Notes: a model not told the origin generated them from the letters alone. 64,000 nucleotides of DNA from Caballeronia megalochromosomata (GCA_001580565.1 LRBF01000218.1:44461-108460), one strand, 5' to 3'; positions 26,628 to 35,585 are shown, counted from the stretch's first letter. Numbers and translations are program-made.

Positions 26628-26660
26628 AAAGCCTCGTGATTCAGGTCACGAGGCTTTTTT
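26628..26660 (+). terminator. Intrinsic terminator after the binding-protein gene
   Basis: A 9-bp perfect stem (GCCTCGTGA / TCACGAGGC), 6-base loop, followed by six T. The stop codon of the convergent cytochrome gene (26646-26648) falls inside the hairpin, so the element may serve both strands. Confidence 0.9.
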
Positions 26661-27182
26661 GTTTTCCGCGTCGCGTTTGTAGCCCGTCACCATCGCCCCG
26701 ATGAGATTCTCCCGCGTCCACACGCTCATCGCGACCGCCGCCGCGACATGCACGCAGACACAAACCTCGACCGCAACCGATAGCCAGGTATGAATCACCT
26801 GCGGCCATTCCTCGCCCCAGAACGCATCGAGGCGCATGATCCAGCCCGACACCGCGAGCGCGAGAATCAGAAACCACAGCAAGAGCGCCATCAACCCGCC
26901 GAGCGGATTGTGCGAAACGTGATGCATCGGCTTGCCCTTTGCAAGCGATGCGAGATACGCGAAGAGATGTGAGCGAGTCGGCCACCACGCCGAGAACCGC
27001 GCGTGCCGGGACCCGACGAAGCCCCACACGATGCGCGCGACAACAAGCCCGGCCGCGACATACCCAAGCAGACGATGCGCAAAATCCGTCGGCCCGAACA
27101 GATTCCACAAGACGATGCCCGCGACGGCCCAGTGCGTGAACCGCACCCACGCGTCCCACACTCTCACCCGCGTCACGGGCAT
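26646..27182 (-). CDS. Cytochrome b561-family membrane protein
   Basis: This 178-aa protein has four hydrophobic helices, at about residues 12-30, 37-55, 92-112 and 130-150. Histidines in RFTHWAVAG, HRLLGYV, MHHVSHNPLGG and VIHTWLSVA/CVHVAAAVAM are suited to bind one or two b-type hemes. The overall pattern is that of the Ni/Fe-hydrogenase b-type/cytochrome b561 family found as a membrane electron carrier. A PepSY-like periplasmic protein gene lies 5 bp upstream on the same strand and is very likely co-transcribed; this pair is common. The redox partner is unknown. Confidence 0.85.
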   Translation of the reverse strand: MPVTRVRVWDAWVRFTHWAVAGIVLWNLFGPTDFAHRLLGYVAAGLVVARIVWGFVGSRHARFSAWWPTRSHLFAYLASLAKGKPMHHVSHNPLGGLMALLLWFLILALAVSGWIMRLDAFWGEEWPQVIHTWLSVAVEVCVCVHVAAAVAMSVWTRENLIGAMVTGYKRDAENKKAS

Positions 27183-27187
27183 CGTGC

Positions 27188-27451
27188 TTACTCGACTTCC
27201 GACTTCACGACGGCCAGCGTCTTCGTGTCGTAATAGATCTCGACTTTCTTGCCGTTCTTGTCGTGGCCGTAGACTTCGTAGCAGTTGCCATCGACCTTGA
27301 ACTTGCGAATCTTATAGCCCTGCGCCTCGAGTTGCGCCTTGGCATCCGATTCCTTCATCCATTCGCTCTTCGGATGCGCCGTGCAGTCGGCCTTCGCGAA
27401 TGCCGCGCCCGAAAAACCCAACGCCAACGACAACGCCAGAATCCTAAGCAT
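27188..27451 (-). CDS. PepSY-domain periplasmic protein
   Basis: An 87-aa secreted protein: signal peptide of about 19 residues ending AFA-KADC, then one PepSY-like unit (KSEWMKESDAKAQLEAQGYKIRKFKVDGNCYEVYGHDKNGKKVEIYYDTKTLAVVKSE). Two cysteines (C23, C57) could form a disulfide. It lies 5 bp upstream of the cytochrome b561 gene on the same strand; the pairing suggests a periplasmic accessory to that cytochrome. Enzymatic activity is not expected from the fold. Confidence 0.83.
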   Translation of the reverse strand: MLRILALSLALGFSGAAFAKADCTAHPKSEWMKESDAKAQLEAQGYKIRKFKVDGNCYEVYGHDKNGKKVEIYYDTKTLAVVKSEVE

Positions 27452-27529
27452 CGCTAACTCCCAGTGTTTTCGAACTGGCTACTCTACTGCCACCGGGAGT
27501 GGGCTGCAAGTAGATTGAAAGTTTGTCCT

Positions 27530-29236
27530 TTAGCGCTTCCCTTGCTGGCGAATTTGTTCGAGTGTCGCGCCCGGCGTGCTCTGATCTTGCGGAATGCGGA
27601 TTTCGATCACCGCGGGCAGGCCGGAATTGCGCGCGCGCTCGAACGCCGGTATGAACTGATCCGTCGTTTCGACCAGCTCGCCGTGCGCCCCGAATGCGCG
27701 CGCGTACGCGGGGAAGTCCGGATTGGTGAGCCCGGTCCCATGCACGCGATTGGGATAGTGCCGCTCCTGATGCATGCGGATCGTCCCGTATTGCCCGTTG
27801 TTCACGACGATGAAAATCACCGGCAATTCATATTGCATCGCTGTGGCGATTTCCTGGCTCGACATCATGAAGCAGCCGTCGCCCGCGAACGCGATCACCG
27901 TGCGTTCTGGATAAAGCGACTTCGCGGCAATCGCGGCAGGCACGCCGTAACCCATCGCCCCGCTCGTCGGCGCGCACTGCGACCGGAAATGCCGATATGA
28001 ATAGTGCCGATGCAGCCACGTCGCGTAATTGCCCGCGCCGTTCGTGAGGATCGAATCGGCGGGAATCGTTTCCGCGAGCTGGCGCATGATTTCACCGAGC
28101 TGAACGTCGCCCAGCATCGGGCGCGGTTTGCGCCATTCGAGATACGCGGCGTGCGCCGCTTCGGCCTCGCCCTTCCACGGGATGTCGGAAGGTGGTTTCA
28201 AAGCGGCGAGCATCGATGCGATTTCAGGCATGCCCGAGACAATCGGCAGATCGGCGCTGTACACGCGCCCGAGTTCCTCCGCGCCCTGATGCACGTGGAT
28301 GAGCGTCTGCTTCGTCTTCGGTATGTCGAGCAGCGTGTAGCCGCCCGTCGTCGATTCGCCCATGCGCGGGCCGAGCACGAAAAGGACGTCGGCGTCGCGC
28401 ACGCGCGCGGCGAGCGCCGGATTGATGCCGAGACCGACATCGCCCGCATAGTTCGGGTGCTCGTTATTCAGTGTGTCCTGATAGCGGAACGCGCAGCCCA
28501 CCGGCAATTGCCATTGCTCGACGAAGCGCGCGAAGTCTCCGGTCGCATCGAGCGTCCAGCCGCTGCCGCCTGCGATCACGAACGGCTTCTTCGCACTGGC
28601 GAGCAGTTCGCGCACTCGCTCGATCTGCGCAGCCGATGGCGACGCCGCCACGCGCTGATAACGCGGCGCCGGCGGCACGGCGGCAACCGCTTCGGTCAGC
28701 ATGTCTTCGGGCAGCGCGAGCACGACCGGACCCGGACGGCCCGACGTGGCCGTGTGAAACGCGTGGCTCAGATATTCCGGCACGCGGCGCGGATCGTCGA
28801 TCTGCGCGACCCATTTCGCCATCTGCCCGAACATGCGGCGATAGTCGATCTCCTGAAACGCCTCGCGATCCATGTGATCCCGCGCGCATTGGCCGATGAG
28901 CAGGATCATCGGCGTCGAATCCTGAAACGCGGTGTGCACGCCGATCGACGCGTGCGTCGCGCCCGGCCCACGCGTGACGATCGCGATGCCCGGTTTGCCC
29001 GTGAGCTTGCCGACGGCTTCGGCCATGTTCGCCGCGCCCGCCTCGTGGCGGCAGACGATCGTCTGAATCTGCGAGGTCTCGTCGTGCAGGGAATCGAGCA
29101 CGGCGAGAAAGCTCTCGCCGGGCACGCAGAACACGCGCTCGACGCCGTGGTGCACGAGCGCATCGACGACGAGACGCGCGCCGGTGGTCTGATTTTCGGG
29201 AGCAGCGGATTGCGCGGAGGGGACAGCGGACGCCAT
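27530..29236 (-). CDS. Thiamine-diphosphate-dependent enzyme, acetolactate synthase-like
   Basis: A 568-aa ThDP enzyme of the pyruvate oxidase/acetolactate synthase superfamily. The catalytic Glu41 that activates the cofactor is in FCVPGESFLAVLDS, and the ThDP-binding motif is AGDGCFMMSSQEI (Gly452-Asp453-Gly454) with NNGQYGTI. Thus all three domains (PYR, central, PP) are present. The substrate is undetermined: it may be acetolactate synthase-like or one of the many uncharacterised homologues. There is no regulatory subunit gene next to it, which argues against the main IlvBN enzyme. The ATG at 29234-29236 has GGAGAC upstream; a longer upstream frame is not supported. Confidence 0.86.
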   Translation of the reverse strand: MASAVPSAQSAAPENQTTGARLVVDALVHHGVERVFCVPGESFLAVLDSLHDETSQIQTIVCRHEAGAANMAEAVGKLTGKPGIAIVTRGPGATHASIGVHTAFQDSTPMILLIGQCARDHMDREAFQEIDYRRMFGQMAKWVAQIDDPRRVPEYLSHAFHTATSGRPGPVVLALPEDMLTEAVAAVPPAPRYQRVAASPSAAQIERVRELLASAKKPFVIAGGSGWTLDATGDFARFVEQWQLPVGCAFRYQDTLNNEHPNYAGDVGLGINPALAARVRDADVLFVLGPRMGESTTGGYTLLDIPKTKQTLIHVHQGAEELGRVYSADLPIVSGMPEIASMLAALKPPSDIPWKGEAEAAHAAYLEWRKPRPMLGDVQLGEIMRQLAETIPADSILTNGAGNYATWLHRHYSYRHFRSQCAPTSGAMGYGVPAAIAAKSLYPERTVIAFAGDGCFMMSSQEIATAMQYELPVIFIVVNNGQYGTIRMHQERHYPNRVHGTGLTNPDFPAYARAFGAHGELVETTDQFIPAFERARNSGLPAVIEIRIPQDQSTPGATLEQIRQQGKR

Positions 29237-29548
29237 GCGAAGAAGTCTCCTTTGAATGTCCGGAGCGTCGCGGATGCGGTCCGGACTGTGAGCGAACAGA
29301 CCCTGAAGCTTACGCCGTCGGGCGAAAGTCCGGAAACAGGCGAAGCGGAATTTTTTTCCGTGCACGCGCGCCCTGTCGCGCCGGGCGCCGCGTTTCCATC
29401 AGCCGAAATACCCCTTTTTCTCACCCTTTATCCAGCGATGGACCCAGGGTGAAGTTCGCAATAATGGCCTCACTGAAAAGCGGACACGGCAATGAGCCGG
29501 TTGGGTCCGCTAGCTAAAGATCGCAGTTCCACCTCATCGGGGGCAAGT
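29237..29548. other. 312-bp spacer between the ThDP enzyme gene and flhF
   Basis: No gene is supported; I also see no convincing sigma70 or FliA promoter. It is one of the two junctions where the local gene order departs from the usual flhBAFG-fliA arrangement. Confidence 0.5.
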
Positions 29549-31327
29549 TTGAACATTCGTAAATTCATCGGCGCGAACAGCCGTGACGCACTGCGCCAGG
29601 TTCGTGAAGCGCTCGGCCCCGATGCCGTGGTGTTGTCCAATCGCACGCTGGACGACGGCTCTGTCGAGATCGTCGGCGTCGCGGATAGCGATATCGCGTC
29701 GATCCCGCCGGCCGCGAAGGAGCAGGTGGTGCGTTCGGCCGGCACGTCGCGCGCCGCGCTGGCGGCTGCGGCCGCCGCGCTGCCGGTGAAGCAGTCCGCA
29801 GCGAACCCCTACACGAGTGGCGACGTGTTTTCGTCGGTCTTCGGCGCGAATACCGACGCCGACGATGAAAACGCGCTCCCGCACGAACACGAAGCCGCCT
29901 CCGACGACGAAGCGCCGCGCACGATGGCCGAATCGAATCCGTGGCTGATCGAGCACGCGAAGCGCATCGCGCAACAGGCGACGATGCCGTCGAACCGTCC
30001 GCTGACGGCGTCGGCCGCGATCGCACGCGGCATGGGCGTGCCGGTTCCGGTCGCCGCGCAGGAGACGCGCGCCGAAAAGACCCCGGAAGCAGCCAGGCAA
30101 GCCATTCGCCAGCAAGCGCAAGCCCAGGCCGAAGCTCAGGCGCGCGTTCAATCGAAGGTCGAAACGCCGGAGTGGGCACGCGAAGCCGCGCAAGTCGCCG
30201 CGCGCCGCGCCGCGCAGAAGATCAACACGAGCGCGCCGCACGCCGAAGCACCGGCCGCGAGCGCCGCGCCGGAAGGCGCTTTCGAAGGCTTGCCCGCGAA
30301 CGCGGCGGCTGTCGTGACCGAAGCGATCCGCGCGCGCATGGAGCAGGTCGTCAACGAGACGGTGATGAACGAGCTCTCGTCGATGCGCACGATGATGGAA
30401 GAGCATTTCTCCGGTCTGCTCTGGGGCGAGCGCCAGCGCCGCAACCCGATGGGCGGCGCGCTGACCAAGCGTCTGTTCGCCGCCGGCTTCTCCGCGCAGC
30501 TCGTGCGCATGATCGTGGAGAACATGCCGGAGATGGAAAACGTGGAAGGCGCGCTCGAGTGGGTGCAGCAGGTGCTCGAATCGAATATCCCGGTGATGGA
30601 CAGCGAAGACGCGCTGATGGAACGTGGCGGCGTGTTCGCGCTGATGGGCCCGACGGGCGTCGGCAAGACGACGACCACCGCGAAGCTCGCGGCGCGCTGC
30701 GTGATGCGCTTCGGCGCAAGCAAGGTTGCGCTGCTCACGACCGACAGCTACCGGATCGGCGCGCACGAGCAACTGCGCATCTTCGGCAAGATTCTCGGCG
30801 TGTCGGTTCACGCGGTGAAGGACGCGGCAGACCTGCAACTCGCGCTGTCCGAGCTGCGCAACAAACATATTGTGCTGATCGACACGATCGGCATGAGCCA
30901 GCGCGATCGCATGGTCTCGGACCAGATCGCGATGCTGTGCGGCGCGGGTCATCCGGTGCAGCGCATTTTGCTGCTCAACGCGACGAGCCACGGCGACACG
31001 CTCAACGAAGTCGTGCAGGCGTACAAGAGCGCGGCCGATCAGCCGCCGCTCGCGGGCTGCATCCTCACCAAGCTCGACGAAGCGACGAATCTCGGCGGCG
31101 TGCTCGATACGGTCATCCGCTACAAGCTGCCCGTGCATTACGTGTCGACCGGCCAGAAGGTGCCGGAGAACCTGTACGTCGCGACCAGGCGGTTTCTCAT
31201 CAAGAGCGCGCTCTGCATTCCGCGCGACGGCTCGCCGTTCGTGCCGCAGGACGATGAAGTGCCGGCGCTGCTCTCCGCATTGTCCGCGCGCGCCTCGACC
31301 GAACTGCATGGGGTGAACTTTGGATAA
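29549..31327 (+). CDS. flhF: Flagellar biosynthesis GTPase FlhF
   Basis: FlhF is an SRP-family GTPase that sets flagellar position and number. The 592-aa product starts with the family segment NIRKFIGANSRDALRQVREALGPDAVVLSNRTLDDG, has an Ala-rich acidic linker (about 80-260), the GTPase domain with GPTGVGKT (367-374), TTDSYRIGAHEQLRIFG (G2), IDTIGMSQRD (G3) and TKLDEATNLG (G4). The TTG at 29549 is preferred because it begins exactly at the conserved N terminus; an in-frame ATG at 29492 would add 19 residues. flhG overlaps its 3' end. Confidence 0.93.
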   Translation: MNIRKFIGANSRDALRQVREALGPDAVVLSNRTLDDGSVEIVGVADSDIASIPPAAKEQVVRSAGTSRAALAAAAAALPVKQSAANPYTSGDVFSSVFGANTDADDENALPHEHEAASDDEAPRTMAESNPWLIEHAKRIAQQATMPSNRPLTASAAIARGMGVPVPVAAQETRAEKTPEAARQAIRQQAQAQAEAQARVQSKVETPEWAREAAQVAARRAAQKINTSAPHAEAPAASAAPEGAFEGLPANAAAVVTEAIRARMEQVVNETVMNELSSMRTMMEEHFSGLLWGERQRRNPMGGALTKRLFAAGFSAQLVRMIVENMPEMENVEGALEWVQQVLESNIPVMDSEDALMERGGVFALMGPTGVGKTTTTAKLAARCVMRFGASKVALLTTDSYRIGAHEQLRIFGKILGVSVHAVKDAADLQLALSELRNKHIVLIDTIGMSQRDRMVSDQIAMLCGAGHPVQRILLLNATSHGDTLNEVVQAYKSAADQPPLAGCILTKLDEATNLGGVLDTVIRYKLPVHYVSTGQKVPENLYVATRRFLIKSALCIPRDGSPFVPQDDEVPALLSALSARASTELHGVNFG

Positions 31328-32237
31328 GCTCATGCTCGACCAGGCGGAAGGTCTGCGACGGCTGCTCACGCGCGCCGGTTCGCGCGTGGTGGCGGTCGCG
31401 GGCGGACCGGCGGGCATCGGATGCACGTCGGTGGCGGTGAATCTCGGCGCGGCGCTGTCCATGCACGGCAAGGATGTGCTCGTCATCGACGAACAGCAGG
31501 ACGCAGGCTCGGTTAGCCGCATGCTGGGCGGCTCCGATGCGCTCGCGCTCGCCGCGGTGATGTCGGGACGCCGTGCGCTCGCCGATGCCGTCGAACGTAC
31601 GCCGTTCGGCTTCTCGCTGATCGCCGCGCCGCGCGACGAACGCATCAGCCACGACGCCGCGCAGTGCCGCGCATTGCTCGACGGCCCGGCGGACATCGTA
31701 CTGATCGATGCGCAACTGGACCGTAACGGCGCGCTGTCGACGCTCGCGGCGCAGGCGCATGACTTTCTTATCGTGACGCGGGTTGCCGCGTCGGCGATCA
31801 CCGAGGCGTATGCGTGCATGAAGCGTCTGCACTACGCCCATGCGATCGGCCAGTTCCGCGTGCTCATCAATCACGTGCAGAACCCGGCCGACGCGGCGGT
31901 CGCGTTCGACAACCTGTCGGGCGTCGCGAGCCGGTATCTGGCCGTGTCGCTCGTGCAGGCAGGGTATGTGTCCGAGGATGCGCGCGTCGCTCGGGCGAAG
32001 GAACTCTCACGCTGCGCAGTCGAAGCGTTCCCGGCCACGGCCGCGGCGCGCGACTACCGCGCGATCGCGGCGGAGCTCCTCCACTGGCCGATGCGTCCCG
32101 CGCCGTACGTGCGCGTGGCGAGCGGTCCGGCCGACGCGCGAATTCCGGTTGGCGACTCTGAACAGGGCGGGCGGGAGACGGCGCATCGTGCGGCCGCGCT
32201 TCACGACTTTGCAATGAGCAGCACGGCGTCGATGTGA
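31320..32237 (+). CDS. flhG: MinD-like flagellar number regulator FlhG (FleN/YlxH)
   Basis: FlhG works with FlhF to limit flagellar number. The 305-aa product begins with the family's DQAEGLRRLL (residues 7-16) and continues as a MinD/ParA-type fold (VVAVAGG...VAVNLGAALSMHGKDVLVIDE). The Walker A region, residues 28-36, is GGPAGIGCT: both lysines of the KGGxGKT deviant P-loop are absent (Pro30 and Cys35). Nucleotide hydrolysis is therefore questionable. Start TTG 31320 overlaps flhF by 8 bases and has GGGGTGA 4-10 bases upstream; ATG 31332 is an alternative. Confidence 0.88.
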   Translation: MDKLMLDQAEGLRRLLTRAGSRVVAVAGGPAGIGCTSVAVNLGAALSMHGKDVLVIDEQQDAGSVSRMLGGSDALALAAVMSGRRALADAVERTPFGFSLIAAPRDERISHDAAQCRALLDGPADIVLIDAQLDRNGALSTLAAQAHDFLIVTRVAASAITEAYACMKRLHYAHAIGQFRVLINHVQNPADAAVAFDNLSGVASRYLAVSLVQAGYVSEDARVARAKELSRCAVEAFPATAAARDYRAIAAELLHWPMRPAPYVRVASGPADARIPVGDSEQGGRETAHRAAALHDFAMSSTASM

Positions 32238-32255
32238 TCAAGATAGGTGACCAAG

Positions 32256-32987
32256 ATGTATAACGCCCAAGGCAAACTCTCACAGTCGGACGTCCTGACG
32301 AAATATGCGCCGCTGGTTCGCCGGCTGGGGCTTCAGCTCGTCGCCAAGATGCCGGCAAGCGTCGATCTCGACGATCTCATCCAGGCCGGCATGATCGGCT
32401 TGCTGGACGCGGCGAGCCGCTACAAGGAAGATCAGGGCGCGCAATTCGAAACCTACGCGAGTCAGCGCATTCGTGGCGCGATGCTCGACGAACTGCGCGC
32501 GAACGACTGGCTGCCGCGCAGCATGCGCAAGACGTCGCGCGAAGTGGAATCGGCGGTGCACAAGGTCGAGCAGAACCTCGGCCGTTCGGCGAGCGAGACG
32601 GAGATCGCCGAGCACATGAACATGCCGCTTCCCGAGTATCAGTCGATGCTGCAGGATCTGCACGGCAGCCAGCTCATCTACTACGAAGACTTCGACCGCT
32701 CCGCCGACGACGAGCCGTTCCTCGACCGCTATTGCGTCGATCGCTCGGACCCGCTTTCGGCGCTGCTCGACGACAGCCTGCGCGGCGCGCTGATCGAAGC
32801 GATCGACAAGCTGCCCGAGCGCGAGAAGCTGCTGATGAGCCTCTACTACGAACGCGGCCTGAACCTGCGCGAAATCGGCGCGGTGATGGAAGTGAGCGAA
32901 TCGCGCGTGTGCCAGTTGCACAGCCAGGCCGTCGCACGTCTGCGCACGAAGCTGCGCGAGCAGGCGTGGACGAGCGTCGAGGCCTGA
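32256..32987 (+). CDS. fliA: Flagellar sigma factor FliA (sigma-28)
   Basis: FliA directs RNA polymerase to late flagellar and chemotaxis promoters and is held inactive by FlgM. The 243-aa product shows region 2 (YAPLVRRLGLQLVAKMPASVDLDDLIQAGMIGLLDAASRY), region 3 (LPRSMRKTSREVESAVHK) and the region 4 helix-turn-helix (LNLREIGAVMEVSESRVCQLHSQAV). The ATG at 32256 is chosen over the GTG at 32247 because AGGTGA (32243-32248) lies at good spacing. Its expected promoters are visible upstream of flgM and ycgR in this window. An intrinsic terminator follows at 33011. Confidence 0.96.
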   Translation: MYNAQGKLSQSDVLTKYAPLVRRLGLQLVAKMPASVDLDDLIQAGMIGLLDAASRYKEDQGAQFETYASQRIRGAMLDELRANDWLPRSMRKTSREVESAVHKVEQNLGRSASETEIAEHMNMPLPEYQSMLQDLHGSQLIYYEDFDRSADDEPFLDRYCVDRSDPLSALLDDSLRGALIEAIDKLPEREKLLMSLYYERGLNLREIGAVMEVSESRVCQLHSQAVARLRTKLREQAWTSVEA

Positions 32988-32988
32988 T

Positions 32989-34083
32989 TCAGTTCGTTTC
33001 GAAGTCCCGGGTCTCGGCGAAGACGGTTTTCCCTTCGCCGAGACTTTTTGCGCGGTACATGGCGCGGTCGGCGGCGCGCAGCACGGCGCTCATGCCGGAC
33101 TGATGCGCGGCCGTCGCGCTGGAAAGCAGACACGCGCCGATGCTCGCCGACACCGACACCGGCCGTTCCTGCACCGAGGTCATCGCGCCGAGAATCGAGT
33201 GAATGCTGTCGGCCACCGACAGCACCGCCGCGCGGTCGCCCACCTGATGCGCGAGCACGACGAACTCGTCGCCGCCCAGACGCGCGATGGTGTCCGTCTT
33301 GCGCATGCGCTTCGCGAGCGATTGCGCGAACGCCTGCAGCAGCATGTCGCCGACGGCGTGACCGTAGGTATCGTTCACTTCCTTGAAGCCGTCGAGATCG
33401 ATGAGAAGCAGCGCGGTGGCGTGATCGCCATCGGCTTCGCGCGTGCTCATTGCGCGATCGACGATCTGTTCGAGCGCATAGCGGTTGGATAGTCCCGTGA
33501 GCGGATCGGTCGAGGCCTGACGCGCGAGATCGCGATTCGCGCTGCCGAGCCGGTCGACGAGCACGCTCAGATACACCGATGCGCCCAGCACGCTCAATCC
33601 CAGGCCGATGGCGGCTGGCAGATTCGCACGCCACCACGGCTGCCAGACGCCGAGCGCGACGACGATGACGAGCGCCGTCACACACGATACGGCGAGCGTG
33701 CGCTTGCCGTAACGGCATCCCGAGCCGATCAGGAACCAGAACATCACCCAGATGAGCGGCAGCGCGGTCGCGCCGCCCGCTGCGAGCGCGAGCCCGAGCA
33801 GTGTCTGATCGGCGATGGTCGTGACGGTGAGACGCCGCTCCGAGGGCGCGCTCATGCGGCTGACGATCAGGAGCGTGACCGCACCGTACGACGCATACAG
33901 CGCGATGAGGCGTGTGACGAGCAGTGCATCGTGTGAAGGGCGAAGCCACGTAAAGATGCCATAGGCCAGAAGAACCGCGCCTCCCATCCAGACCCGCAGC
34001 GTGGCCTGCTCGCGTTCGGGATTCCGGTGCTCGGACCACGCGAAGGCATAAGTCCGGCGTGCCGGTTGATGCGCCTGCTCCAT
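32989..34083 (-). CDS. Membrane-bound diguanylate cyclase (GGDEF)
   Basis: A 364-aa predicted c-di-GMP synthase. About five or six hydrophobic segments (residues 33-48, 55-75, 92-120, 130-148, 157-178) form an N-terminal membrane sensor with no recognised ligand domain. The GGDEF motif is at 270-274, preceded by an intact inhibitory I-site R261-K-T-D264 at the standard five-residue spacing, so product inhibition is likely. Start ATG 34081-34083. The gene converges on fliA and its 3' end contains the fliA terminator. Possible role: supplying c-di-GMP for motility control through YcgR; this is inference from proximity. Confidence 0.93.
   Translation of the reverse strand: MEQAHQPARRTYAFAWSEHRNPEREQATLRVWMGGAVLLAYGIFTWLRPSHDALLVTRLIALYASYGAVTLLIVSRMSAPSERRLTVTTIADQTLLGLALAAGGATALPLIWVMFWFLIGSGCRYGKRTLAVSCVTALVIVVALGVWQPWWRANLPAAIGLGLSVLGASVYLSVLVDRLGSANRDLARQASTDPLTGLSNRYALEQIVDRAMSTREADGDHATALLLIDLDGFKEVNDTYGHAVGDMLLQAFAQSLAKRMRKTDTIARLGGDEFVVLAHQVGDRAAVLSVADSIHSILGAMTSVQERPVSVSASIGACLLSSATAAHQSGMSAVLRAADRAMYRAKSLGEGKTVFAETRDFETN
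33011..33049 (+). terminator. Intrinsic terminator of fliA, embedded in the diguanylate cyclase gene
   Basis: A 12-bp perfect stem (GTCTCGGCGAAG / CTTCGCCGAGAC), 10-base loop, followed by five T on the plus strand. It begins 24 bp after the fliA stop and lies wholly within the last codons of the convergent gene. Confidence 0.88.
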
Positions 34084-34275
34084 ACTGAACCCCTGGATGG
34101 TGATTTCTTTCTTTTATCTTGCTGTTATGACCTGCGGCCCCGTCGCATGGCATCGGCCGGATGGCGTGGTTATCGAGTTGCACCGAGCGAGCGATCCGCT
34201 ATTTTGCAACGTTTTGCGAAGACGCTGTGTTCCGTGTATGAAGGGCTTTTGGACTTCTGTTTCCGGTTAACGGTA

Positions 34276-35274
34276 ATGCGCGACGAATCTCTTTCTCTGG
34301 CTGGCGAATGGCTGCCGGTCTGCAATAGCGAAGACGTGCCCGAAGGCGGGGCGCGCGGCTTTGTCGTTGCCGATGAGCGCATCGTCGTGTGGCGCGACAG
34401 TATCGGCGTGGCCCATGTGTGGCGCGATTACTGTCCGCATCGCGGCGCGCAGTTGTCGCTCGGGCACGTGATGCGCGATCAGATCGTGTGCCCGTATCAC
34501 GGCTGGCGTTACGACATCGAAGGGCAGTGTTTGCGGATTCCGTCGAATCCGTCGTTGCGTCCTTCGAAGCGTGCCTGCGCGACGACCTTCGTCAGCGAGG
34601 AGAAATACGGCGTCGTGTGGATGTGCTTCGGCGAGCCCGCGCATGCGCTCGATTTCTTTCCCGAAGCCGCGATTCCGGGTGGTCGGCGCATCAATCTTGC
34701 GCCGCAGACGGTGCGGTCATCGGCGCCGCGCGTCGTCGAGAACTTTCTCGATATGGCGCACTTCTCGTTCGTCCATGTAGGGATTCTGGGTGAAGAGGCG
34801 CATACGGAAGTGCCGGATTACGAAGTCGTGGCGAGCGATGAAGGTCTGGAGGCACGGCAGTGCCGATACTGGCAGCCCGCCGGGATTCCGGGACAGGGCG
34901 GCGGCGCGATGATCGATTATGTGTATCGCGTGAAGCGGCCGTTGATCGCGAGTCTCACGAAGATGGCGTCGGACGGACAGGGCGCGCTGCATATCATGCT
35001 GGCGGCGTCGCCCGTGACGCAGACCGAGACGCGCGCGTGGCTCGTGTCGATTCACGAGGACGACACGACGCATTCGGATCAGGAACTCTACGACTTCAAT
35101 ATGGAGATCCTGATGCAGGACACGCCTGTTGTCGAGTCGCAATGGCCGCAGCGTCTGCCGCTCGATCTGGATGCGGAGCTGCATCAGCGGTGTGACCGGA
35201 TGGCGGTGGCGTATCGGAGGTGGCTGGCCGGGATGGGTTTTGGATGGGGGACGGTTCTCGCGGGAGCCGAATGA
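34276..35274 (+). CDS. Rieske non-heme iron oxygenase, alpha subunit
   Basis: A 332-aa ring-hydroxylating or demethylating oxygenase. The Rieske motif is C53-x-H55...C72-x2-H75 (CPHRGAQL...CPYHGW), and the mononuclear iron site is Asp159...His162-x4-His167 (DMAHFSFVH). Length and pattern resemble the vanillate O-demethylase/phenoxybenzoate dioxygenase group (about 330-350 aa) more than the 450-aa benzoate/naphthalene group. No reductase gene is adjacent, so the electron donor is unknown, as is the substrate. Start ATG 34276 is chosen because the preceding 83 codons show no family features. It ends 21 bp before the tRNA gene on the other strand. Confidence 0.9.
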   Translation: MRDESLSLAGEWLPVCNSEDVPEGGARGFVVADERIVVWRDSIGVAHVWRDYCPHRGAQLSLGHVMRDQIVCPYHGWRYDIEGQCLRIPSNPSLRPSKRACATTFVSEEKYGVVWMCFGEPAHALDFFPEAAIPGGRRINLAPQTVRSSAPRVVENFLDMAHFSFVHVGILGEEAHTEVPDYEVVASDEGLEARQCRYWQPAGIPGQGGGAMIDYVYRVKRPLIASLTKMASDGQGALHIMLAASPVTQTETRAWLVSIHEDDTTHSDQELYDFNMEILMQDTPVVESQWPQRLPLDLDAELHQRCDRMAVAYRRWLAGMGFGWGTVLAGAE

Positions 35275-35295
35275 ACACGCGTCGCGGAGAAGGAT

Positions 35296-35371
35296 TGGCG
35301 CGCCCGGCTGGGATCGAACCAGCAACCCCTGCCTTCGGAGGGCAGTACTCTATCCATTGAGCTACGGGCGC
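35296..35371 (-). tRNA. tRNA-Arg (anticodon CCG)
   Basis: On the minus strand the acceptor stem GCGCCCG pairs with CGGGCGC, the anticodon stem is CTGCC/GGCAG with loop CTCCGAA (anticodon CCG, reading CGG), and the T arm contains GGTTCGATCC. The discriminator is G and CCA is encoded (35296-35298). All arms fold normally. It is a common neighbour of integration sites, but I see no integrase or duplicated tRNA end here. Confidence 0.97.
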
Positions 35372-35438
35372 ATCGGAGAAAGGCCTTGCAAGAGGAAAGC
35401 GCCAGAAAAGGCGACCGCAAGGCCCATGCGAATCCGAG

Positions 35439-35467
35439 AGAATACCTGTTTTCCGTGACTTCGTCCA
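35439..35467 (-). promoter_or_regulatory. Possible promoter of tRNA-Arg
   Basis: On the minus strand TGGACG (35467-35462) and TATTCT (35444-35439) are 17 bp apart, each 4 of 6 matches to consensus, about 70 bp before the tRNA 5' end. Confidence 0.35.
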
Positions 35468-35558
35468 TCGCGCGGGGTCGGACGCATTGCGCGAAGCGTC
35501 ATCGCAAGCATCACACGATTCGGGTAAACGCCCGCTCCACTGCCCCGGCCACCCCGCG

Positions 35559-35585
35559 CCGACAGTTAAGTGTTCCGTCTATAAT
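35559..35585 (+). promoter_or_regulatory. Probable promoter of the diheme cytochrome c gene
   Basis: A perfect TATAAT at 35580-35585; the best -35 is CCGACA (35559-35564) at a short 15-bp spacing. It lies 99 bp before the cytochrome start. Confidence 0.5.

Noticed and set aside
35296..35371. tRNA-Arg as an integration site of a genomic island
   Set aside because: No integrase gene, no repeated tRNA 3' end and normal neighbours on both sides.
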